Below, one piece after another: positions 52,523-62,397 of a stretch of DNA of 64,000 nt. The first letter of the stretch is position 1. Every line of letters begins with the position of its first letter. Under the pieces are notes generated by a model that was not told where the DNA came from, made no database searches, and saw nothing but the letters and a program-made list of their open reading frames with translations. The position numbers and the translations under genes were made by a program. The stretch is from Nitzschia sp. DOCU1 (taxonomy: Eukaryota > Bacillariophyta > Bacillariophyceae > Bacillariales > Bacillariaceae). The stretch covers positions 1,961,049 to 2,025,048 of the forward strand of contig OX595990.1 in the NCBI GenBank assembly GCA_951394045.1, written 5' to 3'.

Positions 52523-53331
52523 TTTTGAACGTACGGTGTTTGGGGAACAAACGGATGATCGAACGATGAAAGAGTTGAGCTTTTGATCTTAGCGCTCCCT
52601 TGTAGTCTAGAACAGCTACTAGAGTGGAACGATATGACGATTGTAAACAGTTGAGAGCAAAAAAATTGGAAGATTTGATGTTGATGGAAAACGACGAAGA
52701 ACGAGAAGCGTAAAAAACAGCGATGATTTCCACCAAGTCAAAACGAAGCCACTGCTTTGCTCGCGGACTAACGAAAATTGCTTGCTTCCGTTATTCAAGA
52801 CTGAATGCATCCTACGTACTAGTGGGGCTTATCGGAACGGTCTGCCGGGACTCCTTACATAGGGGAACACGTGGTTGGCGCCCTTTCAAACATGGATTGG
52901 ATGTCATTGGTGACGTACTGTCTGTAAGGTGATTGGAGACTAATTCATTCATTCATATATATATATAGTGATCCAGCGTACATACGCAGCTATTGATACT
53001 GACAGGTGACGGCATCACACGGTAGTTTTCTGCATCAGTCCAAGGAGTCCAACGCCAAAACGTCTTCTTTTCTCCTTCGATGATTTTATTCTTCCAGGTG
53101 GAGGCAGCAAGATTGGGCTCACTTCCAAACTTCAACCTATCTCCGTTCCCCGGCATGCCTGGCCCTACCGACGAAAGGGTGTGACGGAGTTGCGAAAGGA
53201 ACGTCGACTTTGGATTCGATCGCAATGGCGGATGCGCTTCTTGCGATTCGACAGGAACGACAATAGAGATCCTTTCTCAAAGAACCGTTTTGGGGGGATA
53301 AAGCAGTAACTGAAGCTCTTCCTCGAAAACA
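52523..53331. other. Divergent region between the hypothetical gene and PPO
   Basis: About 810 bp with the promoters of both flanking genes. It contains a short (AT)n run near 52954-52966. Other frames look non-coding. Confidence 0.45.
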
Positions 53332-55146
53332 ATGAAGTTCCACCCCTGCACAATTTCTGCCGTCGTGGCCATTGGATTGTCGCTTCCGACCTCCAATGCA
53401 TTTGCCCCCCTCCACAGCCAGCGAACAAGCCTGGTATCACTTTCCGCTGCGCCCGATAAAGAAGTGGACTGCCTCGTCCTTGGCGGTGGCATCTCAGGAA
53501 GCACATTAGCCCACAATCTCAATCGCGCGGGCGTCAATGTTTGCTTGGCCGAGGCCAGAGACTACTTGGGGGGCAATGTCAAATCTCACAAAACCAAGGA
53601 CGGATTCATCTGGGAAGAAGGCCCCAATTCTTTCGCCACTCAACCTAGCATCGTCCGTATTGCCTATGAGCTTGGAATTGATGATCAGTTGGTGTTTGCT
53701 GATGAGTCTTTGCCTCCCTGGGTAAACCACAACGGAAAACTCCATCCTTTGCCCAAAGGACAAGGAGGAAAAGGTCCTAAGGGACAAATCGAATTGGTGT
53801 TTGGTCCTAATGGTGTTTTGAAATTCGCTTTGGTGGGTGGACTTTTGTCCTGGCCAGGCAAGATTCGAGCTGGTATTGGTGCGTTTGTCGGACACGCACC
53901 GCCGCCCGAGGACAAGGAGGAGACGATCCGTGAATGGGTAACTCGAACTTTGGGAGAAGAAGTCTTTTTGCGATGTGTCGATCCCTTTGTTTCCGGCGTT
54001 TATGCCGGAAACCCCGAGACTTTGTCCATGAAGGCCGCCTTGCCAAAGATTGCCCGTATTGAAGATATTGCCTACTCATTGGACTGGAACAAATTTGGTG
54101 CGATTTTCTACGGTGGTCTCAAACGTCAAGTTGAGCTAACCAAGGAACGCAAGGCTGACCCTCCATCACCCGAGTGGCCAGAATTCGAGTATGGTAATCC
54201 AGGATCATTCCGCGAAGGTTTGTCGACACTTCCCAAGGCTATCTCGAAAGAACTGGGCGACAAGATTAATTTGCAGTGGAAAGCTACCAAGGTGGAAAAA
54301 AGTAAGAATGGATACCAGGTTACATTTGATACTCCCGACGGTAAGAAGACGGTATCGGCCAAATCGGTCGTTTCGACAATACCCGCCCACTCGCTTGCCG
54401 ATGTGTTGGCACCCGTCATGCCTGAATCCAAGGGCATTTTTGAGAAGGTACGAGCCGAGATTGACCGTATCGGCATCTACCACCCGCCGGTAGCTGCTGT
54501 GACTGTGGCCTACCCCAAAGACTCTTTCAAGGATGTAGAATTGCCCAACGGATTTGGCAACCTGCAGAATCTTCCGGGATTCGGAAGTCTGAACCCTCGC
54601 ACAGAAGGTGTCCGAACATTGGGAACCTTGTGGAGCTCTTCGCTCTTTCCTGGTCGGGCTCCCGATGACTACAATCTTCTATTGAACTATATTGGTGGAT
54701 CCCGTGATGTTGGAATCGCAGATTTGACAGAAGAAGAGATCATTGCGGAAGTGGACAAGGGCTGCCGTCAAGTATTGCTGAAGGCCGATGCACCAAAGCC
54801 AAAAGTTTTGGGCTTGAAATTATGGCCGACTGCTATCCCACAATACGAACTAGGTCATTTACCGTTGTTGAAGGAGCTGGAAAAAGCTGAGTCAAAACTG
54901 CCCGGCCTTTGGGTTTGCGGGAACTACCGAACTGGTGTTGCGTTTCCCGACTGTGTGACATACGGCTATGATCATGCAAAGGTTGTCAAACAGTACCTAG
55001 ACACAGTACAAACGGATTCATCAGACAAGATGCCTCCCGCTGCCAAGGCGCCTAGCAAGAAGCCGGCAAAGAAGGCAGCGCTCAAGTTTTTCATGAAGGA
55101 AAAGGAAGCAGCCGATGAATCGAAAGTTGCAGTCGCCAGCAGATGA
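53332..55146 (+). CDS. PPOX: Protoporphyrinogen IX oxidase (HemY/PPOX type), plastid
   Basis: 604 aa, one exon. The enzyme removes six electrons from protoporphyrinogen IX to make protoporphyrin IX, the last step shared by haem and chlorophyll synthesis. The FAD motif CLVLGGGISGSTLAHNLNRAG is near residue 48, followed by EARDYLGGNVKSHKTKDGFIWEEGPNSF, typical of PPOX. A central FEYGNPGSFREGLSTLPKAI and the C-terminal GLWVCGNYRTGVAFPDCVTYGYDHA also match. A textbook diatom plastid presequence is present: signal peptide then SNAFAPLHSQR at the ASAFAP site. About 45 residues after the enzyme are Lys/Ala-rich (KKPAKKAALK), a tail not usual for the family. It converges on the DUF6824-like gene. Confidence 0.95.
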   Translation: MKFHPCTISAVVAIGLSLPTSNAFAPLHSQRTSLVSLSAAPDKEVDCLVLGGGISGSTLAHNLNRAGVNVCLAEARDYLGGNVKSHKTKDGFIWEEGPNSFATQPSIVRIAYELGIDDQLVFADESLPPWVNHNGKLHPLPKGQGGKGPKGQIELVFGPNGVLKFALVGGLLSWPGKIRAGIGAFVGHAPPPEDKEETIREWVTRTLGEEVFLRCVDPFVSGVYAGNPETLSMKAALPKIARIEDIAYSLDWNKFGAIFYGGLKRQVELTKERKADPPSPEWPEFEYGNPGSFREGLSTLPKAISKELGDKINLQWKATKVEKSKNGYQVTFDTPDGKKTVSAKSVVSTIPAHSLADVLAPVMPESKGIFEKVRAEIDRIGIYHPPVAAVTVAYPKDSFKDVELPNGFGNLQNLPGFGSLNPRTEGVRTLGTLWSSSLFPGRAPDDYNLLLNYIGGSRDVGIADLTEEEIIAEVDKGCRQVLLKADAPKPKVLGLKLWPTAIPQYELGHLPLLKELEKAESKLPGLWVCGNYRTGVAFPDCVTYGYDHAKVVKQYLDTVQTDSSDKMPPAAKAPSKKPAKKAALKFFMKEKEAADESKVAVASR

Positions 55147-55251
55147 GCGAATACCCAGCAGGGTAGGCTAAAATAGTGCATAGATAGAATCATGAGAAAA
55201 TTTCTTGCTATATTAGTTTCTTATTGTGTCGAGATGCTTTGCCGGTGGTGA

Positions 55252-56088
55252 TCAACGAACTTGGGCATGGAGCTTCGCATCGATCGTGGGTGGTTTCTGT
55301 AGAGACGACTGGCGAAACGACAACTCATCCTCGCGTTTCTGGGAGGCGAAACGGCGGTAAGAGGGAACCGATCTGCTGCGGCTTTTCGAACGACCGCGAG
55401 GAACGTCTTTCGCCGATTTTGGTTGTGTCTCGGAGGCCTTCGCTTTGGTACTACCGCCACTTGCTGCCTTAATGGCCAATTTTACTTTCTTGCGGCGATT
55501 TCCGTGTTTCTCCTGCAACATACGGCGGCGGCTGATTCGACGTTGATAGTTTGCTGGCTCATCAGTCAATGCTTTGAGGACCATTTGTCGTGTCGTGTGC
55601 ATGTGCATGATGTGGACACCCGGATGTGCCGACTCCACGGTTTTCTCATTGAGGCAAAGGAAGCGCCCTCCTTTCTTCCAGACAGATTCAATGAGCTGAT
55701 CTGCGAAAATTTCCATCGAGACAATCGGTTCCAAAGTTGTCAATTTCTTGCAACCCTTCTTGCCATCATTGCTGTTCTTGACCCCGCCGTAGAGACGGGC
55801 AAAGGCATTCACGCGTCGACGAAAGTCATATGTTCCAGGAAAGTACGGCAATACTTTGTACGGCACTTCCCCCATCAAAACGTCGGCTTCGTGAAAGTTT
55901 TCTCGCTGTTCGAGAAGGACGTTCTCAAGGATGGCGTTATAGGCGATCTTCTTTTCGCGATTGGACTGACGGTCCAAACCAGCATCACCTTCGGGAAGAC
56001 GAATCCCCATTCCCGACGCTTCATTTCCCCCGGCCGAGCGAGGACTGATTCCCAAAGCCTCATAGATATCGTCCCATGGATGATTCAT
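55252..56088 (-). CDS. DUF6824-like protein with basic tail (278 aa)
   Basis: Residues about 70-190 follow the DUF6824 plan common in diatoms: ADVLMGEVPYKVLPYFPGTYDFRRRV in place of the usual GRG/HPGN opening, then VWKKGGRFLCLNEKT and RQMVLKALTDEP. The GRG triplet is GEV here, so the match is divergent. The following 90 residues are rich in K, R and S (GRSKSRSRSVPSYRRF), suggesting nucleic-acid binding or a nucleus. Function of the family is unknown, with a possible regulatory role. The start ATG 56088 lies 337 bp from the left LTR of the retrotransposon, whose insertion leaves this promoter interval shortened or altered. Confidence 0.7.
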   Translation of the reverse strand: MNHPWDDIYEALGISPRSAGGNEASGMGIRLPEGDAGLDRQSNREKKIAYNAILENVLLEQRENFHEADVLMGEVPYKVLPYFPGTYDFRRRVNAFARLYGGVKNSNDGKKGCKKLTTLEPIVSMEIFADQLIESVWKKGGRFLCLNEKTVESAHPGVHIMHMHTTRQMVLKALTDEPANYQRRISRRRMLQEKHGNRRKKVKLAIKAASGGSTKAKASETQPKSAKDVPRGRSKSRSRSVPSYRRFASQKREDELSFRQSSLQKPPTIDAKLHAQVR

Positions 56089-56418
56089 TTTGAAGTCTCA
56101 GATATGCTGCAATGCTTTGAAAGCAGAACGATTGTTTGTCGTTCCTTTGCTGCAACGAGATGCAGGACGAAAATGAGAAAGCTGGTTCGTCGAACCTCGG
56201 CGATAAAGTAGCCGTTTTCGAACATGGTTGCTGGCTCAAGAAACGGTTTCCAAACCACGTTTCCGCGAGAACAGACGGTTTTCTAGAACCGCTGCTTCCA
56301 TCGTGGAAAGAAACTGATAAGCATTCCGATAATAATAATGGGATTGTTCGGACCGGCGCAGCGTCGTGGATGATTCGATTCATTCTTCGATTTTGGTTCC
56401 ACGCTCCCGTCAAAACTC
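56089..56418. other. Promoter interval of the DUF6824-like gene, up to the retrotransposon target site
   Basis: 330 bp with short frames only. It contains no repeat of its own and ends at the GCCCTG target duplication. Confidence 0.45.
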
Positions 56419-56424
56419 GCCCTG
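56419..56424. repeat. Left target-site duplication (GCCCTG)
   Basis: GCCCTG directly precedes the left LTR and recurs at 62710-62715 directly after the right LTR. Ty1/copia elements usually duplicate 5 bp. Because the base before TGTT is G at both LTR starts, the true duplication may be GCCCT. Confidence 0.85.
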
Positions 56425-56736
56425 TGTTCAAATACGGTAAATCTGGTGGTCAAGGATCGCTCTTCACGACGTCATCAGCGTGATGACGCAATCGTATAGG
56501 GAAGTGCAACGTTCACTCCCGAACAGCCACGTGCTGACTCCAACGAGGAGAAGGCATGGAGATGGCACTAAGTACGATACAAATCAGAGTACATCAGCTG
56601 TCTATCTCGACAGCATACATTTAGTTTACGCACTGTTAGTGCTCATAAGTTTCAGAATCAACACACTGCAACACAACCACAAGTTATTTGAGCTCTTTTT
56701 ACGATTAGCCAGTACCGGTCATCGTAGATTTCAACA
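56425..56736 (+). repeat. Left LTR (312 bp) with CRE-like palindrome
   Basis: It starts TGTTCAAATACGG and ends GATTTCAACA. At 56470-56488 it has a perfect 8-bp inverted repeat with a 3-bp spacer, CGTCATCA-GCG-TGATGACG, containing ACGTCA/TGACG half sites of the CRE type bound by bZIP factors. A CACGTG-like word lies further on (GCCACGTGC). These are plausible promoter elements for the element's RNA. Confidence 0.95.
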
Positions 56737-56750
56737 CGCTTCCTCTGCGC
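56737..56750 (+). other. Probable primer-binding site (initiator tRNA-Met D-arm type)
   Basis: CGCTTCCTCTGCGC follows the left LTR directly. Its reverse complement, GCGCAGAGGAAGCG, closely resembles the D-arm region of eukaryotic initiator tRNA-Met (GCGCAGYGGAAGCG). A match to an internal tRNA segment rather than its 3' end recalls the half-tRNA primers of animal copia. This is based on recalled tRNA sequences. Confidence 0.55.
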
Positions 56751-56793
56751 ATAAGAGACATACAAGTTCTTCAACAGTTAATCATCAGCTACA

Positions 56794-58152
56794 ATGGCCG
56801 CCAACCTTCAGGTTCCTCCAGTGGTTCCACCAATGATACCACCGATAGTACCGCCTCCGGTCGTGCCACCAGCGGTCCCCCCAGCGGGGCCGCCAGCTCA
56901 GCAAAACATCGCTGCGCCAACGTTTGCACTCACGCCAGCTCTCGCACATGCGAATGTGCTTGACTACACGACATCCGAGGGAATGAAGATTTGGTCATCC
57001 GCAACTTCCTCAATGTACTCATCCGACGAAGAAGGCTTCGACTGCTCTCCCGAACGAATGAAGGATTTCCTCAACAGGAAAGGCGGACGAGCAGCTATCA
57101 ACGGATGGGACGACTCCTTCCTAGCAATCCCTGAAGATCCCAACAATCCAATCGGACCAGCATCCAATTTCCTCAATCACTACGGAGAGTACACCCTCGA
57201 CTACCTGCATCAGTGTGCACAAGTCTACGTCAACGCTCAGAATCGAGCTGCTCAAGACTCCGTGCAAGCGTACAACTGCATCATGAACAGCTTAAATGCA
57301 TCGGGTCGCAACAAGATAGCAGCATACAAGGACGAGTACACTGTCAGCAACAAGGGCGTGGGAATTCTCCTACTCAAAGTGGTCATACGGGAATCAAGCA
57401 TCGACACGAACGCAACAACCGCACACATCAGGACTCAACTCTCCTCTCTGGATACCTACCTACCTACCATAGGCAACGACATAGGCAAGCTGAATCTGTA
57501 CGTAAAAGGACTTGTGGATGCTTTAGCCGCGCGAGGCGAGATCACAAACGACCTTTTGGTAAATTTGTTCAAAGGCTATCACGCCGCAAGCGACAAACGA
57601 TTCATTGCCTACATCGAGAAGAAAGAAGAGGAATACGAGGATGGAACCACGGCGATCACTCCAAGCACTCTCATGGCATTGGCCAAAAACAAGTACGAGG
57701 TGCTAGTCGAAAAGAACCAGTGGAACGCACCATCTTCGGAAGAAGAAAAGATTATGGTGCTCGAGGCCACTCTGAAACGACTCCAAGGTCAACAGAGAAC
57801 TGCCGGCAAGTCTAGAACGACTGAAAGCAATGACAACAAAGCCGGCAAGGCCAAAGGCAACAACAAGAAGAAGAAGTCCGACATGCCTGCGTGGGTGTCC
57901 GTCAAACCCAAAGCTGGGGAACCCACAAACAAGACAGTCGATGGCAAGCAATGGTGGTTCTGCGCCAATCATCAAAAGTGGTGCCGCCATTCGACCGACA
58001 AGTGCGAGAAGAAAGGATTGGGAAAGGGAAAGGATGGAGGCAACGCGACAACTTCGAAACCAGCAACGCCGACTACAACGACTAAACAAGAGTCGAAGTT
58101 TGCAAAAGCAATGACTGCTCTCGCCGATATCGCCGAAGAAACTGAGGAGTGA
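56794..58152 (+). CDS. gag: Retrotransposon Gag
   Basis: 452 aa from ATG 56794. The N-terminus is a proline-rich stretch (VPPVVPPMIPPIVPPPVVPP), followed by a helical capsid-like domain (residues about 45-340). Near residue 385 a zinc-knuckle-like cluster reads WWFCANHQKWCRHSTDKC, typical of copia nucleocapsids though not a standard CCHC. The end is Lys- and Thr-rich. The frame closes with a UGA (58150-58152) while the same frame stays open into pol. Confidence 0.93.
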   Translation: MAANLQVPPVVPPMIPPIVPPPVVPPAVPPAGPPAQQNIAAPTFALTPALAHANVLDYTTSEGMKIWSSATSSMYSSDEEGFDCSPERMKDFLNRKGGRAAINGWDDSFLAIPEDPNNPIGPASNFLNHYGEYTLDYLHQCAQVYVNAQNRAAQDSVQAYNCIMNSLNASGRNKIAAYKDEYTVSNKGVGILLLKVVIRESSIDTNATTAHIRTQLSSLDTYLPTIGNDIGKLNLYVKGLVDALAARGEITNDLLVNLFKGYHAASDKRFIAYIEKKEEEYEDGTTAITPSTLMALAKNKYEVLVEKNQWNAPSSEEEKIMVLEATLKRLQGQQRTAGKSRTTESNDNKAGKAKGNNKKKKSDMPAWVSVKPKAGEPTNKTVDGKQWWFCANHQKWCRHSTDKCEKKGLGKGKDGGNATTSKPATPTTTTKQESKFAKAMTALADIAEETEE

Positions 58153-61100
58153 TTCCTCAATCTGCCGACGAGGTTACAAGATACCCTGGCCGTATGGACA
58201 TACATTGGCCTGGCGTACTTGATAATCTACATATGGGTGACGGTCTATGCCGACAGCTGCTACTACTACTATCCTAAGAAGCAACGCTTTCGGGCTAAGT
58301 TAACTCGCTATTTAGCATATCTACGAGCCTGGAAAATCGCGATTTGGACTAGTTTTAGGCTGCGAATGAAGCACAGTCAACAAAACAAGGAAGTGAGGCG
58401 ACGACGGGACATCGCCAGCAAGTACCGACGCAACGACATGCCGCTACAATGTCACGTCTGCGGCAGCATCAACTTTGCAGCGCCGCGAACACTACAAGTC
58501 TGGCAAGTCCTATTGGCAATGGAGACGATGACGAACAAAGGAGAACGGTTAGCAGTGATCGATACAGACTCGACAACCCTTGGGATCGACAATCGCGCGA
58601 CGGCTTACCTATCGGGGTTCATCGAGGACTTCCCCGGTGAACTACAGCCAACAAATCGGATCGTGAACGGGTTCATGGGAGCCAAGGCCACGAATGTGTC
58701 AACAGGAACAGCAAAAGTAAGGTTAGAAGCCGACGGCGGCGACGTGCACGACTTCACTCTGCACGATTCCTACTACGTACCTGGATGCGGAATACGCCTC
58801 TTCAGCCCACAACATTGGGCCCAACAAATGAAAAGACAACATCGCGGCCCAGCCCAATCGACAACCACACACGACCGCGTCATCCTCAGCTCCAAAGACT
58901 TCACCAAAACGATCCCACTCGATCCGGTCACCAACGTGGCGACGTGTCGGACCGCCCCCGGATACTCCAAGTTTGCGGCGTTTTGTGCGGAGGCAGGATT
59001 CGACGATGACGGCGACGACGTCCTGGCATTCGATGCACAGGTTATCTCCGACGATGAAGATGACGATCCTGCGGATTTCTCGAATATAGGCAACGATAAT
59101 GTTAGCGACGACGTTAACAACAACATACGCGACGACACAGAAAACTTACTCGGACCAACGCCTGCTCCACCTGCCAATCCTGCGAGGATAGTGGATGAAA
59201 CAGAGGTTGAGAGAGAGGAAAGGAAGCTCGAGACCGAATTACTGACTTACCATCTGCGCTTCGCCCATGTATCCTTTCGGAAACTACAGATCATGGCGCG
59301 ATACTCCATCATCCCAAGGCGACTGGCCAAATGTCGCGTTCCCGTATGTGCAGCCTGCATGTTCGGTAAAGCAACAAAGCGTCAGTGGAGGCAGAAGGCA
59401 CCAATCAACAAGGACGAAGCTTACTTACCAACAAAACCGGGTGAAGTGGTCTCGGTCGACCAAATGAAGTCCCCAACACCGGGGTTCATCGCGCAGATGA
59501 CAGGTATCTTGACGACGAAGCGATACGTGTATGCAACTGTCTACGTGGACAGCTACTCATCGTTCGGCTACGTCTACCTGCAGAAGACCGCTAGTGCTGA
59601 CGAGACGATCGAGGGCAAGCATGCATTCGAACGTCTGTGCCAGCAAAACGGTTTCAGAGTCCAACATTATCATGCCGACAATGGAATTTTCAAGGCCAAC
59701 AAATGGGTGCTTGACTGCCACAAATGCGAGCAAGGTCTCTCATTCGCGGGAGTCAACGCGCATCACCAGAACGGACAGGCGGAAGCTCGAATCAGACGAC
59801 TACAAGAGCTGACGCGCACACAACTGACCTACGCAAAACGACAATGGCCACAGGAGATCTCGGCGAACCTCTGGCCATACGCCCTCCGAATTGCGAACGA
59901 TGCAAACAACGCGACACCCAATCTGGCCGACAAACCTGACTACCGCTCCCCAGCGGAGCTCTTCTACAGTACGAAGGTCTCCACCAACGCCAAGCGCTGG
60001 CAACACTTCGGTTGTCCAGTGTACGTGTTGGACAGGAACTTGCAACAGAACAAACCGCTCCACAAGTGGGTCAGTAGAGCGAGGGTTGGGGTGTACCTGG
60101 GACGATCACCACACCACTCTCGTTCTATTGCGCTGGTGCTGGACATCAAGACGGGACTTGTGTCTCCACAGTTCCACATCAAGATGGACACAATGTTTGA
60201 CACCATAGCACAACTCTACCAGTCGGTGGAGAGTGCTAGCACACAACAATCGCTATGGCAAATCAAGGCGGGGTTTGTTCAGCAGTCACAAGCGAATGTG
60301 ACAGCACCCAAGCAGGGCAATGCGACAACCACAGCTTCGAAAAGAAAACAGGTCACTACACAAAACTCTCAGACAAGAGAGGGCACCCAAGTTCCAGAGG
60401 GAGCCTACGTGGCACCACCTGAACCACGCACAGTCGACATGTCCCCGAAGACAGACAGGGACAGCGGTTCTCCCACCGTTACAGAAGGGAACACACCCGG
60501 GAATGGCAAACAACAGCCATCTACACAACAACACCAGTCTCCACGAATGCAATCAGAATCTGGTACGGCCACCAGGCGATCGCAGAGACGCGTGCAACCT
60601 GCGCAACGACTGATAGAAGCAATGACAGCGGAACTCACTACGCAAAGTGATGTTCCTGGCGAAGTGTTCTCCTTCCAGGCGATGTTCCCAAGCGACGGCA
60701 GGTCCATCAACGAGGACCTGAACCCACTCTATGCCTACAAAGCCAATGCAGACCCCGACACTCTGTATCTTCACGAGGCTCAGAGGGAGAGCGACTGGGA
60801 ACAGTTCGGCGAAGCAATGGAACTGGAGATCAAGCAACAGGTCGACATGGGAGTCTACACCATCATGTTACTCACCGACATACCAACGGGGACTACCGTG
60901 CTACCTGCAGTGTGGCAACTGCGCCGCAAGCGCGACATAAGGACGGGCGCAATCAAGAAATACAAGGCACGATGCAATATCGACGGTTCTCGAATGCGAC
61001 ACGGCGAGCACTACGATCAGACGTATGCTCCGGTTGCCGGATGGCCCTCGATAAGGCTACTGCTGGCGCTGGTTCTACTCTTCAATTGGCGAACGGTCCA

Positions 61101-62367
61101 ACTCGACTACGTGCTCGCGTACCCACACGCGCCAGCAGACAGGGACCTCTACATGAAGCTACCAAAGGGATTCACCCTCGACGGCGTTGACGACCCAAGC
61201 AAGTATTGTCTACGAGTCAACCGCAACCTCTATGGGGGAAAAAGCGCCTCTCGTATATGGTATCAATATCTGAGGAAACGGCTCATCGACAAGTGCCATT
61301 TCGTGGTGTCCAAGCACGACGAGTGTGTATTCTACAAGGGCAACATGATCTACGTCCTCTACACCGACGACTCAATCTTAGCCGGTCCTGACCAGGCAGA
61401 GATCGAGCGAACGATACAGGAAATGAGAGACGCAAACCTCAACATTACCATTGAGGGAGATCTCACGGACTTTCTCGGAGTCAACATCGATCGGAAAGAA
61501 GACGGAACGATACACCTGACGCAACCCAAGCTAATCGAACAGGTGATATCGGACCTACGCATGCAGTATGACAATGTACGAACCAAGGACATCCCCATGG
61601 CGTCCAGCAGGCTACTGTCACGTCACCTGAGCTCCACACCACACGACGACTCGTTCCACTACAGGAGTGTCATCGGCAAGCTCAACTACGTCGAGCGCGG
61701 ATCAAGGCCAGACATCGCATACGCAGTGCACCAGTGTGCACGGTTCTCCATCGACCCAAAGAAAGAACACGGCGATGCAATACGCTGGATCACACGTTAC
61801 CTGCTCGGCACACGAGACAAAGGAATAATCTTCAAGGCAGATCCTTCGAAGGGATTGGAGGTATTCGTCGACGCCGACTTCGCGGGGAACTGGGACAAGG
61901 AACTGGCAGGATTCGACAAGGACACTGCTCGCTCCAGACACGGCTACATCATCTGCTACGCAGGAGTGCCAGTCACATGGAAATCACAGCTACAGCAAGA
62001 GATCGCTCTGTCTAGCTGCGAATCGGAGATCACAGGACTCTCGTACGCTTTGCGAGAGGCTATACCGATCATTGAGCTTCTGAGGGAGATGCAAGGACTC
62101 GGATTCAATGTGCACTTCGACAAGGCACACATCACTTGCAACGTCTACGAAGACAACATGGGCGCCATTGAGATCGCCCGTACTCCCAAAGCAAGACCAA
62201 GAACAAAGCATATCAACAATCGTCTATTTCACTTCTACGACTATGTGGAGAGAGGCGACATCGAGATACATCATATCCGATCCGAAGATCAACCTGCCGA
62301 TATCCTGACCAAAGCATTAAGCGAGGATCTCTTCGTCAAACACAGACAGGTCATCATGGGATGGTAA
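58153..62367 (+). CDS. pol: Retrotransposon Pol: protease, integrase, reverse transcriptase, RNase H
   Basis: This frame is the direct continuation of gag after one UGA; 1,404 codons follow before the stop. The first in-frame ATG is at 58366. The first 25 residues after the UGA are hydrophobic (LAVWTYIGLAYLIIYIWVTVY). Then come an aspartic protease region (VIDTDSTTLGIDNRAT, with DNRA where DSGA is usual), a zinc-binding pre-integrase (YHLRFAHVS...CAACMFGK), and the integrase DDE: SVDQMK, HADNGIF, NGQAEARI. The reverse transcriptase has QLDYVLAYPHAP and YTDDSILAG, and the RNase H has VFVDADFAGNW and SSCESEITG with YEDNMGAI. No frameshift or nonsense change was seen. Expression by UGA readthrough is inferred. 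Confidence 0.95.
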   Translation, partial: FLNLPTRLQDTLAVWTYIGLAYLIIYIWVTVYADSCYYYYPKKQRFRAKLTRYLAYLRAWKIAIWTSFRLRMKHSQQNKEVRRRRDIASKYRRNDMPLQCHVCGSINFAAPRTLQVWQVLLAMETMTNKGERLAVIDTDSTTLGIDNRATAYLSGFIEDFPGELQPTNRIVNGFMGAKATNVSTGTAKVRLEADGGDVHDFTLHDSYYVPGCGIRLFSPQHWAQQMKRQHRGPAQSTTTHDRVILSSKDFTKTIPLDPVTNVATCRTAPGYSKFAAFCAEAGFDDDGDDVLAFDAQVISDDEDDDPADFSNIGNDNVSDDVNNNIRDDTENLLGPTPAPPANPARIVDETEVEREERKLETELLTYHLRFAHVSFRKLQIMARYSIIPRRLAKCRVPVCAACMFGKATKRQWRQKAPINKDEAYLPTKPGEVVSVDQMKSPTPGFIAQMTGILTTKRYVYATVYVDSYSSFGYVYLQKTASADETIEGKHAFERLCQQNGFRVQHYHADNGIFKANKWVLDCHKCEQGLSFAGVNAHHQNGQAEARIRRLQELTRTQLTYAKRQWPQEISANLWPYALRIANDANNATPNLADKPDYRSPAELFYSTKVSTNAKRWQHFGCPVYVLDRNLQQNKPLHKWVSRARVGVYLGRSPHHSRSIALVLDIKTGLVSPQFHIKMDTMFDTIAQLYQSVESASTQQSLWQIKAGFVQQSQANVTAPKQGNATTTASKRKQVTTQNSQTREGTQVPEGAYVAPPEPRTVDMSPKTDRDSGSPTVTEGNTPGNGKQQPSTQQHQSPRMQSESGTATRRSQRRVQPAQRLIEAMTAELTTQSDVPGEVFSFQAMFPSDGRSINEDLNPLYAYKANADPDTLYLHEAQRESDWEQFGEAMELEIKQQVDMGVYTIMLLTDIPTGTTVLPAVWQLRRKRDIRTGAIKKYKARCNIDGSRMRHGEHYDQTYAPVAGWPSIRLLLALVLLFNWRTVQLDYVLAYPHAPADRDLYMKLPKGFTLDGVDDPSKYCLRVNRNLYGGKSASRIWYQYLRKRLIDKCHFVVSKHDECVFYKGNMIYVLYTDDSILAGPDQAEIERTIQEMRDANLNITIEGDLTDFLGVNIDRKEDGTIHLTQPKLIEQVISDLRMQYDNVRTKDIPMASSRLLSRHLSSTPHDDSFHYRSVIGKLNYVERGSRPDIAYAVHQCARFSIDPKKEHGDAIRWITRYLLGTRDKGIIFKADPSKGLEVFVDADFAGNWDKELAGFDKDTARSRHGYIICYAGVPVTWKSQLQQEIALSSCESEITGLSYALREAIPIIELLREMQGLGFNVHFDKAHITCNVYEDNMGAIEIARTPKARPRTKHINNRLFHFYDYVERGDIEIHHIRSEDQPADILTKALSEDLFVKHRQVIMGW

Positions 62368-62388
62368 CACTCGCTCGAGTCAATCCTT

Positions 62389-62397
62389 GAGAGGGAG
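62389..62397 (+). other. Polypurine tract
   Basis: GAGAGGGAG lies immediately before the right LTR (62398), where the plus-strand primer of LTR retrotransposons forms. Confidence 0.85.
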
